Shown: positions 54,687 through 62,954 of the stretch, in pieces
Numbering within the stretch: the first letter of the stretch is position 1
Layout of the letters: the number at the start of each line of letters is the position of its first letter
Assembly (NCBI RefSeq): GCF_003073475.1
Contig: NZ_CP029033.1
Coordinates: 124,001 to 188,000 of the forward strand
Direction: 5' to 3'
From: Actinobaculum sp. 313
Lineage (GTDB): Bacteria > Actinomycetota > Actinomycetes > Actinomycetales > Actinomycetaceae
Length of the DNA: 64,000 nucleotides
The notes under the pieces: generated by a model
Database searches by the model: none
The model's input: only the letters and a program-made list of their open reading frames with translations
Told to the model about the DNA's origin: nothing
Made by a program: the position numbers and the translations under genes

Positions 54687-55009
54687 TGGTTGGGGCTTCG
54701 TCGGGCCGTGGAGCTGTGGATTCTGCGTTGAGGGTCTTGGATGCCCTGCAGGGAGTTCCGGGCGAGGCGCACGGCTTTGACTTCGGTGGTGATGGCGATC
54801 TTGTGGCTGATCTGGGTCGGTTTGGTGGTGATCCGAGCGATTCGCGGGAGTTCAACAGGATTGGTACGGATGAGTGGACGAGTCCGGAGGGTGTGGAGTA
54901 TACGGACTCGAAGGGTCATTCGCAGTATTACGGTGCGGGGCGGACCTCGGTCCATGATCAGGCGAGTGTGTTGATCGGGAATGGTGTGGTTGCCGGGGCG
55001 GAGGGATGA
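54686..55009 (+). CDS. Orphan C-terminal cassette of the DUF1023 hydrolase
   Basis: 107 residues: a unique 26-residue start (MVGASSGRGAVDSALRVLDA, then LQGVPG) fused to a near copy of the last 82 residues of the hydrolase, GEAHGFDFGGDGDLVADLGR to the end. The predicted catalytic His is kept (KGHSQYYG), but there is no nucleophile. The nucleotides are identical to the hydrolase gene over 131 bp. It is coupled by TGATG to the upstream lipoprotein and by overlap to the downstream one. Such promoterless tails act as donors for toxin-tip exchange in other polymorphic toxin systems; alternatively it is a duplication remnant. Confidence 0.7.
   Translation: MVGASSGRGAVDSALRVLDALQGVPGEAHGFDFGGDGDLVADLGRFGGDPSDSREFNRIGTDEWTSPEGVEYTDSKGHSQYYGAGRTSVHDQASVLIGNGVVAGAEG
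54761..54891 (+). repeat. 131-bp direct repeat, copy in the orphan cassette
   Basis: Identical to 52998-53128, offset 1,763 bp. Recombination between the copies would delete paralogues 1 and 2 and rejoin the hydrolase to the alternative tail and lipoprotein 3 in frame. Confidence 0.9.
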
Positions 55010-55659
55010 TGGTGCGGCGTCTGCGGTACCTTGTTGGTTGTTTTCTACTGTTAGGAGCTTGTGTGGCTGGTTGTTCTGATTTTTCGGAGCGGTATTACGG
55101 GCGGACGGATGAGTATTTGCCTGCTCGGGAGGTGCCCTATAGCGAGGCGCGGCGGGAGGCGATCCTGCTGTTGATGCGTCTGCAGCAGGCACTGTCGGAT
55201 GAGTTTGGTGTCGGTCAGTGGCGGCCGGCACCGTTGGGAGGAGGCTCGCAGGTTTTGACGTCGGATTCGGGGTGTCCGGCGGGGACTGTGCGGGAGGAGT
55301 GGCTGTTGGGGACGGCGGGGCCGCTGACGGAGGAGACGTGGCCGCAGGCGGTGGACCGGTTTGCGGGGATCCTCACGCCGTTGGGGTTTGGTGGTCCGGT
55401 GGATACGACGGTGCGGGCGGAGGATCGTACGGTGGTGTTTTTCAATGAGGAGACGGGCGAACAAGTGGAGCTGGGGTCGTATAAGCGGGCTCTGGTGGTG
55501 GTCAGTACGGGGTGTGTGCGTGGTGAGTGGTCGCAGGATTGGCCGCAGGGCACCGAGGTGATCCCGGAAGAGCTGCGCACCACGGGCCGGGCCATCCACA
55601 GTGGTGAACCGGAAGAATGGGCGCCCTACAGTCCTCCGAGTGACGGGGGTGAGGACTGA
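55009..55659 (+). CDS. Lipoprotein of the hydrolase locus, paralogue 3
   Basis: 216 residues, lipobox VAGC, beginning MVRRLRYLVGCFLLLGACVAGC, almost the same signal sequence as paralogue 1, because the duplication includes the gene start. The mature part follows paralogue 2 in the second half (DTTVRAEDRTVVFFNEETGEQ) and ends EEWAPYSPPSDGGED. An in-frame ATG at 55006 also exists; 55009 matches paralogue 1. It overlaps the stop of the orphan cassette. Confidence 0.78.
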   Translation: MVRRLRYLVGCFLLLGACVAGCSDFSERYYGRTDEYLPAREVPYSEARREAILLLMRLQQALSDEFGVGQWRPAPLGGGSQVLTSDSGCPAGTVREEWLLGTAGPLTEETWPQAVDRFAGILTPLGFGGPVDTTVRAEDRTVVFFNEETGEQVELGSYKRALVVVSTGCVRGEWSQDWPQGTEVIPEELRTTGRAIHSGEPEEWAPYSPPSDGGED

Positions 55660-55790
55660 TGGTCGGAGTGTCCTCATATTCCGGAATCCGGTTTGCTGTG
55701 CAGAAAGCTATGCCATGCTGCGCGGCGCCTCTGGGCTTCAACCGGTGGTTGTGGCACGGCGTGGGCGCTTCTCGTACCGGTGAGGGCTGA
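55659..55790 (+). CDS. 43-codon ORF after lipoprotein 3, possible second cassette remnant
   Basis: Starts at the ATG of a TGATG overlap, just like the orphan cassette, and its first residues (MVGVSS) resemble that cassette's MVGASS. The remaining peptide is not recognisable. It ends directly before the next lipoprotein gene. It may be the remains of another hydrolase-tail cassette, or merely a coupling ORF. Confidence 0.35.
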   Translation: MVGVSSYSGIRFAVQKAMPCCAAPLGFNRWLWHGVGASRTGEG

Positions 55791-56492
55791 GTGATCAGTA
55801 TGCAGCGTGGTTCTATCCGGGCTTGTGGCAGGGCGCGGCGTCGGCGTGGTGTGATCATTGTCTGCCTGTTAGTTAGCGCTTTGCTTGCGGCGTGTTCTGA
55901 TTTTTCGGAGCGGTATTACGGGCGGACGGATGAGTATTTGCCCGCGCGCGAGGTGCCCTATAGCGAGGCGCGGCGGGAAGCGATCCTGTTGCTCTTAGAG
56001 TTGCAGCAGACGCTGACGGACGAGTTCGACGTGGGGGAGTGGACGCCACCACCCCTGGGAGGAGGCGAACAGGTGGGGAGGTCGGATTCGGGGTGTCCGG
56101 CGGGGACGGTGCGGGAGACGTGGTCGTTGGCGACGGCGGGGCCGCTGACGGAGGAGACGTGGCCGCAGGCCGTGGACCGGTTCACGGAGATCCTCACCCC
56201 GTTGGGGTTTGGTGCGCCATCGGATGGGACAGTGGCGAAAGACACTCCCAATGTTTTCTTCTTTAACGAGGATACGGGTGTTCTGATTCGTTTTGGGTAT
56301 AACAAGGCGACTGCGGTGATGGTGACGACTGGCTGTGTGCGCGGTAAGTGGTCGCAGGACTGGCCCGCGGGTACCGAGGTGATCCCGGAAGAGCTGCGCA
56401 CCACGGGCCGGGCCATCCACAGTGGTGAGCCGGAAGAATGGGCGCCTTACACTCCGCCAGCAAAGGAAGAGGAAGGAGGTGAAGAGCGATGA
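55791..56492 (+). CDS. Lipoprotein of the hydrolase locus, paralogue 4
   Basis: 233 residues from GTG 55791 (an ATG at 55800 is possible). Arg-rich signal peptide with lipobox LLAAC; mature part close to paralogue 1 (LLLELQQTLTDEFDVGEWTPP, KDTPNVFFFNEDTGV) with an acidic tail KEEEGGEER. Its last codons overlap the start of the small Esx-like gene by ATGA. The variable segment among the four paralogues lies between the two Cys-containing blocks. Confidence 0.78.
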   Translation: MISMQRGSIRACGRARRRRGVIIVCLLVSALLAACSDFSERYYGRTDEYLPAREVPYSEARREAILLLLELQQTLTDEFDVGEWTPPPLGGGEQVGRSDSGCPAGTVRETWSLATAGPLTEETWPQAVDRFTEILTPLGFGAPSDGTVAKDTPNVFFFNEDTGVLIRFGYNKATAVMVTTGCVRGKWSQDWPAGTEVIPEELRTTGRAIHSGEPEEWAPYTPPAKEEEGGEER

Positions 56493-56803
56493 GTGATTTG
56501 ACTGCGGACCCGGAAAAACTGCGAAACCGAGCGGATGACGTTGACGAGCATGCGCAGAATATCGGTGAAGTGGCGGGTGCTTCGGAGATTGATGCTTCGG
56601 CTTCTGCTCTACCGAGCGAGTCGTTGTCGGATGAGGCGGTGGCAGCATCGGACGCATTCACGGCAGGCAAGAAAGCAAGTGTTCGCCGCCTAGAGGAATT
56701 GGCGTCTGGGTTACGGGGAACTGCGCAGGACTTCGAGGACACCGACCAACAGGTCAGCGCGTCCTTAGCCGACCTGGCCTACGGGGGCGACTCACTCCTC
56801 TAG
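56489..56803 (+). CDS. Small helical Esx-like protein
   Basis: 104 residues, acidic, without signal peptide: PEKLRNRADDVDEHAQNIGE and RRLEELASGLRGTAQDFEDTDQQVSASL form two helices joined by a Ser/Ala-rich turn. Size, composition and the late DTDQ motif match non-WXG members of the ESX substrate group (EspC-like or DUF2563-like). Its start overlaps the end of lipoprotein 4. It may be an export partner of the hydrolase. Confidence 0.65.
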   Translation: MSDLTADPEKLRNRADDVDEHAQNIGEVAGASEIDASASALPSESLSDEAVAASDAFTAGKKASVRRLEELASGLRGTAQDFEDTDQQVSASLADLAYGGDSLL

Positions 56804-57340
56804 TTTCTACGCATAGCGCCTCGGTACGCACTCATAGCACCTCAGGCCGAATTACTCCCGATGGCGAGGACTGGCGATTATGAGGTTGTTGTACCTGGAT
56901 TTCTCCGTTGAGCAGCGCGCATAATCGTTCGGGGCAAATGGGCATGTGGAGTGACCTTGCATACGAAGGCCGCGACAGCATCCCGAACCGCATCAGATCA
57001 ACGGTTAGCGTATGAGTAGTTCGAGTAGTTCGAGTAGTTCGCGCGGTGCGCGCCGCGCGAGTTTGTACTCAGCGAGTGTGGGACCGGGCGGGACGGAAAG
57101 CTGGCGCAGGCTGAGGGGACGGTCTGTGCTAAGCGCGCATGGGGCCGAGGCTGCGCTGCTCCGGGGATGCGGCAGGGTGAGGTTTGAGTTAGGCATGCAA
57201 GGGCGGAGAATCGCGTGAGACGCGAGACCTGAAACACATAGGCGGAACGCCCGAGGGGGAGGGCTCGGGCGTTCCGATTATTGGAGGCAACGATGCGAAT
57301 TGTCTGTGATTTCTCTTTGCTGCGCTCAGCCAATTCGGTT
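56804..57340. other. Intergenic region between the T7SS-associated locus and the ABC exporter
   Basis: No supported gene. At about 57012-57040 a tagttcgag 9-bp unit is repeated four times and yields poly-Ser or poly-Leu/Glu frames that are not genes. A strong terminator is at 57243-57276. Confidence 0.5.
57243..57276 (-). terminator. Terminator of the ABC exporter operon
   Basis: Perfect 13-bp stem CGGAACGCCCGAG / CTCGGGCGTTCCG with an 8-nt loop, 65 nt beyond the stop of the minus-strand permease gene. Confidence 0.7.
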
Positions 57341-58695
57341 CTAATCATTGCGACGGCGCTGGGCGGCCAGCACATGCCGCTCCAAGGGTTCGCAGGCGGC
57401 CAAGGCCAGCAGTGTCAACCCGATTCCCGCCAATGTAACTATGGCAAGGCGAATGATCCCGGCCGGTTCCACGCCCTCCGTCGCCGCGAGACTGCCAAGA
57501 GCGACTCCCAAAACGCCCGTCACGACCGTCGCGAGGAACAAAGGCCGAACCACCTGGTTGAAGCGCGTCATGCCGAACATGCGAGTCGGGAAACCCGTTT
57601 GCGCCAAGGCATGCGTCTCCGGTGCCCGGTCGAACACTGACGAAGACTGGTTCATCAGCGTTGACAGAGCCGTGACCGCGAAACCGAACCCAATCGTGAT
57701 GTACACGCCCGTTACCACGTCGGTAAAGAACCAGTCGTCGGGTCCGGAGCTCTCGCCGATAACACTGACGAATCCGGCAATGAAACTGAGGAGCGCCAAG
57801 GCGCCAACAGCCCGCCAGGCGGCGCGCGGATCATCCAGGATACGACGCATGGCCAACAGGGTGGATGCCGAACGGGTCTTCGTAGCCGGGCGAGCAAGTA
57901 ACTGTAATACCCACGGACCCACAACGTACACGCTTCCAATCATTACCGAGGTTATTACCGCGACGGTCACCAAGTAATCACCATCGGACATCTGTGGATG
58001 CAACTGTGCCCAGGCGATGAAGGCGGCGATAACAACCACGAACAGAATCGGGCGCCAGTGGCGTAGAGCCGGACTCGCCTCCCGCCGCGCCACCCAAGCG
58101 GGGAGATCCGTACGCGGCTGAGGCCGACGACCGTGGACGCCAGCGTGATGAGGAGCAGTCCGGCCAGGATGATGGCGAGCAGCCACACTGGGAGCAACAT
58201 TTGGTGGGCATTGATCGGTGTCTTGAGGAAAGAGATGTTATGCCAGAGCGGCAACGTTAGGAAGTACGCGAAGGTGCCAATGGTTGCGCCAACAACCCAC
58301 TGTACAAGGGTTTCCACTACGGTAATTGCCACGGTTTGCCCGCTGGTAACGCCAATGAGGCGCAGGGAGGCGAGTCGTTCAGAACGGCCGCGTGCACCGA
58401 GTCGCGCTGCTGATGCGCCAAGTGTCGCAATCGGAATAACAAGCAGCGCGCCTGCAAAGAGGGCCAACACGTAGTAACTGGGAGCGTATCGCTCCACCAT
58501 CTCGCCCATATTGCGGAACTGTTCGGGATGATCATTCCAACTCTTGAACATCCAGATGCCGCCCGCCAGGGTGAGGGCCATCAGCGTAGAAAGCATGAAG
58601 GAGAGAACGGCCAGCACGTCTAGCAAGGCGTCGCCGGTACGGGTACGCAGGCGGGCCGCAGTCAAATGTGGCGTGAGATGCAAGACCTGGTTCAT
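57341..58695 (-). pseudogene. FtsX-like ABC exporter permease, one frameshift
   Basis: The first frame from ATG 58695 carries helices 1-4 (FMLSTLMALTLAGGIWMF, YYVLALFAGALLVIPIATLG, SERLASLRLIGVTSGQTVAI, the last being the FtsX signature). The second frame, from about 58100, carries the rest (WRPILFVVVIAAFIAWAQL, YLVTVAVITSVMIGSVYVV, another SASTLLAMRRILDDPRAAWR FtsX signature). Adding a base at 58100-58103 (CCCC on the coding strand) joins them into 451 residues, the size of a two-repeat BceB/MacB-like permease. Its start overlaps the ATPase stop (ATGA). Confidence 0.78.
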
Positions 58696-59501
58696 CGCAC
58701 ACCTTCATTCCGGTAGTTGGCCTGATCCTGGTAAACTCCGTCCATCGAGGCGGCGTAGGCAGGAGTAGACGAGTTGGGATAATAGACCGGCGGCTGTTGC
58801 GGCTGCTCATCGGCGGCGGAATCCGCGTGGATGCGACCGTCACGAATCTCGACCAAGCGCTCGCACCAGGCCGCCACCTGCGTATCGTGAGTGACGACGA
58901 CGAGCGTTGTGCCGGCCATACGGGCCGTTGCCGTGAGGATCTGCATCACCTCATGCCCCGTCGCCTGATCGAGGGCACCGGTCGGTTCGTCGGCGAAGAC
59001 GACTGCGGGTGAACCGGCCAGCGCTCGGGCGATAGCAACTCTCTGCGCTTGCCCACCGGACATTTCGCCCGGGCGACGACGTGCCTCGGCGGCCAGTCCG
59101 AGCCGGGTGAGCCAGTCGTCGGCTGTTTTCAAAGCCTGGCGGCGTGAGCTACCCTTAAGCAGCAGTGGCAGAGCCACATTCTCGTGTGCGGGCAGTTCAG
59201 GGATGAGCTGCCCGTCCTGGAAGACGAAGCCGAAGTCGGTCAGGCGAAGGTGGGACCGAGCAGCGTCGGACAAACCGGAAACCGAGGAATGCCCGAGCAT
59301 TACTTCGCCCGACGTGGGCGGCAGGATGCCGGAGAGGCAGTGTAGTAGGGTCGACTTACCGGAACCGGAGGGGCCCATGATGGCGACCGTTTGCCCAGCC
59401 GGGATGGTGATGTCCACACCGGCGAGAGCATGAACGGAGCCGAAGTTCTTTGTCAGCGCGCGCCCCGTAAGAGCGCGGTCAGTGCGATGTGTTTTCTTCA
59501 T
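58692..59501 (-). CDS. ABC exporter ATP-binding protein (MacB/LolD type)
   Basis: 269 residues. Walker A GPSGSGKSTLL, Q-loop VFQDGQL, signature MSGGQAQRVAIARALAG, Walker B AVVFADEP and the H-loop VVTHD; GALDQATGHEVMQIL fits the MacB/LolD group. It energises the permease encoded next. The last 45 residues, rich in Pro/Gln/Tyr, are unusual for the family. The operon faces a two-component system, a layout common to peptide-antibiotic or envelope-stress exporters in Gram-positives (inference). Confidence 0.92.
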   Translation of the reverse strand: MKKTHRTDRALTGRALTKNFGSVHALAGVDITIPAGQTVAIMGPSGSGKSTLLHCLSGILPPTSGEVMLGHSSVSGLSDAARSHLRLTDFGFVFQDGQLIPELPAHENVALPLLLKGSSRRQALKTADDWLTRLGLAAEARRRPGEMSGGQAQRVAIARALAGSPAVVFADEPTGALDQATGHEVMQILTATARMAGTTLVVVTHDTQVAAWCERLVEIRDGRIHADSAADEQPQQPPVYYPNSSTPAYAASMDGVYQDQANYRNEGVR

Positions 59502-59625
59502 GTCTCTATTCCATCCGCTAGTGGGCGGTTATCCCAGAGGGTTGCCTATCGTTCCATGGTAGAGCCAGCTCTACTCTTGTGGTGGAGTGAGATTCGCATG
59601 TGGTGCGCGCGGTTAGGATAGGCAT

Positions 59626-60792
59626 ATGCGAGAACGCGGTGGGGATCCGGGCATAAGCGGGAGTGGCCGCCTGCTGTGGCGAATGGCCGGAGTGGTCCTG
59701 GTGCTGACCTGCGTTGTCGGGATGGGCGGTTTAGGACTTCTCAACCTTATGTATGCGGCACCGTTGCGCACGCCGAGTTTCTTGGTGTATCTCGCATTTT
59801 TCTCGTGGATCGCGGCGATGTGGTGGAGTTTGGCTCGTTTCCGGAGGACTGTCCGCAAAAGGACTGCGGAAATCGAGGACACGAGCGGCCCGTTAAGCCC
59901 CAGCGCGGTAGCGGAACTGACGGAGTCCCGCCGCGAGATTGTCGCGGCCTTTGAGATTGAACGTCGTCGTATTGAACGCGATCTACACGACGGTGCCCAG
60001 CAGTATCTTGTGACTGCTTCGATGAATCTGGGCGAGGCGGATCTTGTGCTTGATAGTGCGGTGGTGGATGGTCGTGTGGTCCCGGAGAAGATGCGCGAGG
60101 TGCGGCGTTTGTTGAGCCGTGCACAGGACGATGCCGAGTCTGGGCTGCGCGCTCTGCGCAACACGGTGGCGGGAATCCATCCCAAGGTGCTCTCCGACCT
60201 TGGTTTGGAAGCGGCAGTGCGCAACCTGGCCGGCGACAGTGCTATGGACGTCGTCGTTCGGGTGCCGCATCCGCTGCCTACCATTCCCGAAGGAGTCGTC
60301 GCCGCCGGGTATTTCTTCGTCGCGGAGGCACTGACGAATGCCTCCAAGTACGCTCCCGAGGCGCATGTGTCGATCGTGTTGGTTGCCGACGACGACCTGC
60401 ACCTCAGCGTGCTCGACGACGGCCCGGGCGGCGTCGTTATTCGCCCCGATCATGGACTGGCAGGGATGCGGGAGCGGCTGGCGGCATTCGGAGGCTCGCT
60501 GCAGGTCAGTAGTCCGGAGGGCGGGCCGACGGTTTTAATCGCGCGTATTCCCCTGCTGCTGCGCAATGGTGAGTTTGGTGTTAGTCCATCGGTGGTTGGG
60601 ACTCTCCAGAATGAGGACGCGGAGCAGAAACCGGAGACCGTTTCGGCTCCACAGAGTAAGGATAGCTTGAGCGAGCACCATGACGCGGACAAGCGGGACT
60701 CGGACCGGAAAGTACCAGACACTTCATCGGGGCGGATGCCATTTGCATCACCACCGGCACCGTCCCAGGCGATTCAGGAGGACAAGCAGTGA
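59626..60792 (+). CDS. Sensor histidine kinase (LiaS/DesK-like, HisKA_3)
   Basis: 388 residues. Two N-terminal helices (about 17-42 and 50-68) with almost no extracytoplasmic loop suggest an intramembrane-sensing kinase. The phosphoacceptor is His121 in ERRRIERDLHDGAQQ; the ATPase domain has EALTNASKYA (N-box), LDDGPGG (G1) and GLAGMRERLAAFGG (G2). The C-terminal 75 residues are Ser/Asp/Pro-rich and probably disordered. ATG overlap with the response-regulator gene. It is divergent from the ABC exporter, which is its likely target. Confidence 0.92.
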   Translation: MRERGGDPGISGSGRLLWRMAGVVLVLTCVVGMGGLGLLNLMYAAPLRTPSFLVYLAFFSWIAAMWWSLARFRRTVRKRTAEIEDTSGPLSPSAVAELTESRREIVAAFEIERRRIERDLHDGAQQYLVTASMNLGEADLVLDSAVVDGRVVPEKMREVRRLLSRAQDDAESGLRALRNTVAGIHPKVLSDLGLEAAVRNLAGDSAMDVVVRVPHPLPTIPEGVVAAGYFFVAEALTNASKYAPEAHVSIVLVADDDLHLSVLDDGPGGVVIRPDHGLAGMRERLAAFGGSLQVSSPEGGPTVLIARIPLLLRNGEFGVSPSVVGTLQNEDAEQKPETVSAPQSKDSLSEHHDADKRDSDRKVPDTSSGRMPFASPPAPSQAIQEDKQ

Positions 60793-61493
60793 AACTTATT
60801 GTCGCCGACGATTCGGCCCTCTTCCGGGAAGGCCTGGTTGGATTGATGGAGCGGCAGGGGCATGAGATTGTTGCACAGGCCGCAACGGCTCCCGAGTTGC
60901 TCGCCATGGCACAGAGCGACGAGGCCGACGTGGTTGTAACCGATGTGCGTATGCCGCCGGGAATGTCCGACGACGGTCTGCGGGCCGCTGTGCAGCTGCG
61001 CGAGTCGCGCCCCGACATGGGCATCATGGTGCTCTCGCAATACGTTGCTCCGGCGTATGCGACACGGCTCTTCGACCCGAGTGCTCCCAGCGTGGGCACT
61101 GGCGGCTTGGGATACCTCCTCAAGGATCGAGTTGCCCGCGTGGCCGACTTCATCCGTTCCTTGGCCGTGGTGGCGGCGGGTGGCGTCGTCGTCGATCCAG
61201 AGGTTGCAACTTCGCTGGTGCATGGGAAAACGTCGCGGCTGGACGCGCTGACTGCGCGGGAAATCGAAGTGTTGGAGCTTATGGCGCAAGGGCTTTCCAA
61301 CCAGCAGATCTGCGACAAGCTGTACCTCTCGTCTGCGGCGGTATCCAAACACGTTGCTGCCGTATTTGCCAAACTGGGCATGGCTCCCGGGAGGAGAATC
61401 GCCGCGTGCGTGCGGTCCTCGCCTATCTCACCGAGACGGCGGGGCGGTGACGCTAGGGTGGCAATTGATGCATACTGTCAGGTTATGTGGTAA
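60789..61493 (+). CDS. NarL/LuxR-type response regulator, C-terminal frameshift
   Basis: Receiver domain with acidic pair Asp7-Asp8 and phosphoacceptor Asp52 (VVVTDVRMPPG), then the LuxR-type helix-turn-helix (LTAREIEVLELMAQGLSNQQI, SAAVSKHVAAVFAKLGM). As written the frame ends at 61493 with an unrelated tail. Adding one base at the CCCGGG at 61386-61391 gives GEENRRVRAVLAYLTETAGR and a stop at 61448-61450 (220 residues), which is the family's normal ending. The DNA-recognition helix is intact in either version. Confidence 0.88.
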   Translation: MKLIVADDSALFREGLVGLMERQGHEIVAQAATAPELLAMAQSDEADVVVTDVRMPPGMSDDGLRAAVQLRESRPDMGIMVLSQYVAPAYATRLFDPSAPSVGTGGLGYLLKDRVARVADFIRSLAVVAAGGVVVDPEVATSLVHGKTSRLDALTAREIEVLELMAQGLSNQQICDKLYLSSAAVSKHVAAVFAKLGMAPGRRIAACVRSSPISPRRRGGDARVAIDAYCQVMW

Positions 61494-61569
61494 CGTAGCG
61501 GAGCAATTGTAGTAGAGGGTGGGGTCAAGTGCCCCGAGCCTTCGCATACGACCACAAGAAAGTTGCGTG

Positions 61570-61755
61570 ATGAAAGAGTTTCTTCAGTCCAAGTATGTCC
61601 GTTATGCCGGGTACGGTGTGCTGGCTGCGGCTGCCGCCATTTCTTTGGCGACGCAGGATTGGTGGAAGGCGGCCATAGCGGGGGTTCTTCTAGTCTTATT
61701 CTGGTGGTCTGATAGAGGGATACAGTCTGAAGAGGATGCTGGAGCGAAGGAATAA
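61570..61755 (+). CDS. Small two-helix membrane protein
   Basis: 61 residues: helices VRYAGYGVLAAAAAISLA and WKAAIAGVLLVLFWW with a short acidic tail. ATG 61570 is preferred to the in-frame start at 61519. Its position after the two-component genes may mean it belongs to the same stress regulon; otherwise unknown. Confidence 0.55.
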   Translation: MKEFLQSKYVRYAGYGVLAAAAAISLATQDWWKAAIAGVLLVLFWWSDRGIQSEEDAGAKE

Positions 61756-62209
61756 GCGGAACGTTTCTCTCCGGCATGGAGTTCGGCACCTGCCTCGTGG
61801 CTAGGCTCTCCACCGACTAGGTCTTTACTGATCGCAAGTGGTGAACGTGGCGCCGATGCCTACCTTCGCTGGTCCGGTCTGTTTCTCGCGACGCGTGGCG
61901 ACTACGGCGCTCGCTCCTACGGCCCTTACGGCTGCCATACTCGCTGTTATTCAGATCCTGCCTGCAGAATTCTCCGGGTTTTTCATCAACCTCCAGGTTA
62001 TTCGCGGAGAACTGGGGAAAACCCGGAGAATATGGCGAGGTTGGCGGGTGGAGGCGTGGATAGGTCGTCGGTGGTAGCAGCGCGAGACGTCAGTTGCGCG
62101 TGACAGACACTGGAGAATACAGATAGATGGGCGACTGACGGCGGTTCAAGGAACATCACTCCGGCAACGCATCCTGTAACGCAGTGCCAATCCAGTACGC
62201 TGAAGAGCG
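61756..62209. other. Intergenic region without a convincing gene
   Basis: A frame at 61838-62077 begins with a GTG and contains one hydrophobic stretch, but it has no ribosome-binding site or recognisable family. No RNA or terminator was recognised. Confidence 0.4.
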
Positions 62210-62839
62210 ATGCGAGTGATTCTTTTCGACCTCTACGGACTGTTCGTTGTGCCGTCCGAGCCGTTGGAGACAGTGTCTGGTCCTTCCGGCTGGGAACCGG
62301 AGTTGTTCTGGCGGCATTGGATGGGGCCGCTGCGCCATGTATACAATGCCGGGCTCGTTTCCGACGCCGAATTCGGAGCGATGGTCGAAGAGGCTGCGGG
62401 CCGAGAGCTTGCCGATTTGGAGGCGGTGGTGGCGGCGGATGTCGCACTATGCCACACATACGACAACGCACTTATTGCCTTTGTGCAGGAACTGCATGCG
62501 CGGGGCGTGCGAACCGGCCTCCTCTCGAATATCACCGCTGCGGAAGCGGTTCGCCAGCGGGAGCTTTCGCCGTGGTTTGAGCTTTTCGACCCGCTGTGCT
62601 TATCGTGTGATATTCATGCGGCCAAACCGGAACCCGAAGCCTTTCACATCGCGCTGAGTGGATTTGGCACGGAGATGGATCCTGCCGATGTGCTTTTCTT
62701 GGACGACACCGTTGAAAACCTGGAAACGGCCCATCGGCTCGGATTCGCCACGCACCACTATCTGGATGTCACCGGTGCCCGCAACGCCATCGAGCAGCAT
62801 CTGCTCGGCCAACGGGTATGTTTTGAAACGGCGCGATGA
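62210..62839 (+). CDS. HAD-superfamily hydrolase
   Basis: 209 residues. HAD motif I FDLYGLF, in which the usual second Asp position is Gly/Leu rather than DxD; motif II TGLLSNI; Lys motif AAKPEPEAF; motif IV LFLDDTVENLE. The replacement of the second catalytic Asp in motif I (DLYG) is typical of haloacid dehalogenase/epoxide-type members rather than phosphatases. A paralogue with the same alteration follows at 62955. The substrate is unknown. Confidence 0.82.
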   Translation: MRVILFDLYGLFVVPSEPLETVSGPSGWEPELFWRHWMGPLRHVYNAGLVSDAEFGAMVEEAAGRELADLEAVVAADVALCHTYDNALIAFVQELHARGVRTGLLSNITAAEAVRQRELSPWFELFDPLCLSCDIHAAKPEPEAFHIALSGFGTEMDPADVLFLDDTVENLETAHRLGFATHHYLDVTGARNAIEQHLLGQRVCFETAR

Positions 62840-62954
62840 CTGTTCCCACACGGGACTTGTCCCGTAGACTCTATGCCAGGCAGATGGCCGCATCCATGCT
62901 GCTCAATGACAGAGCAGGGTGAGTTTACGCGGCGAAGACGATGAAAGGAAACAG

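Noticed and set aside
57012-57218. Poly-serine ORF
   Set aside because: Produced by four copies of a 9-bp repeat; no ribosome-binding site or conserved domain.
3541-58103. Phase variation by slipped-strand mispairing at the G4/C4 runs
   Set aside because: Runs of four or five are too short for efficient slippage, and several affected genes (mshA, response regulator, permease) are not typical contingency genes. A consensus error is simpler.
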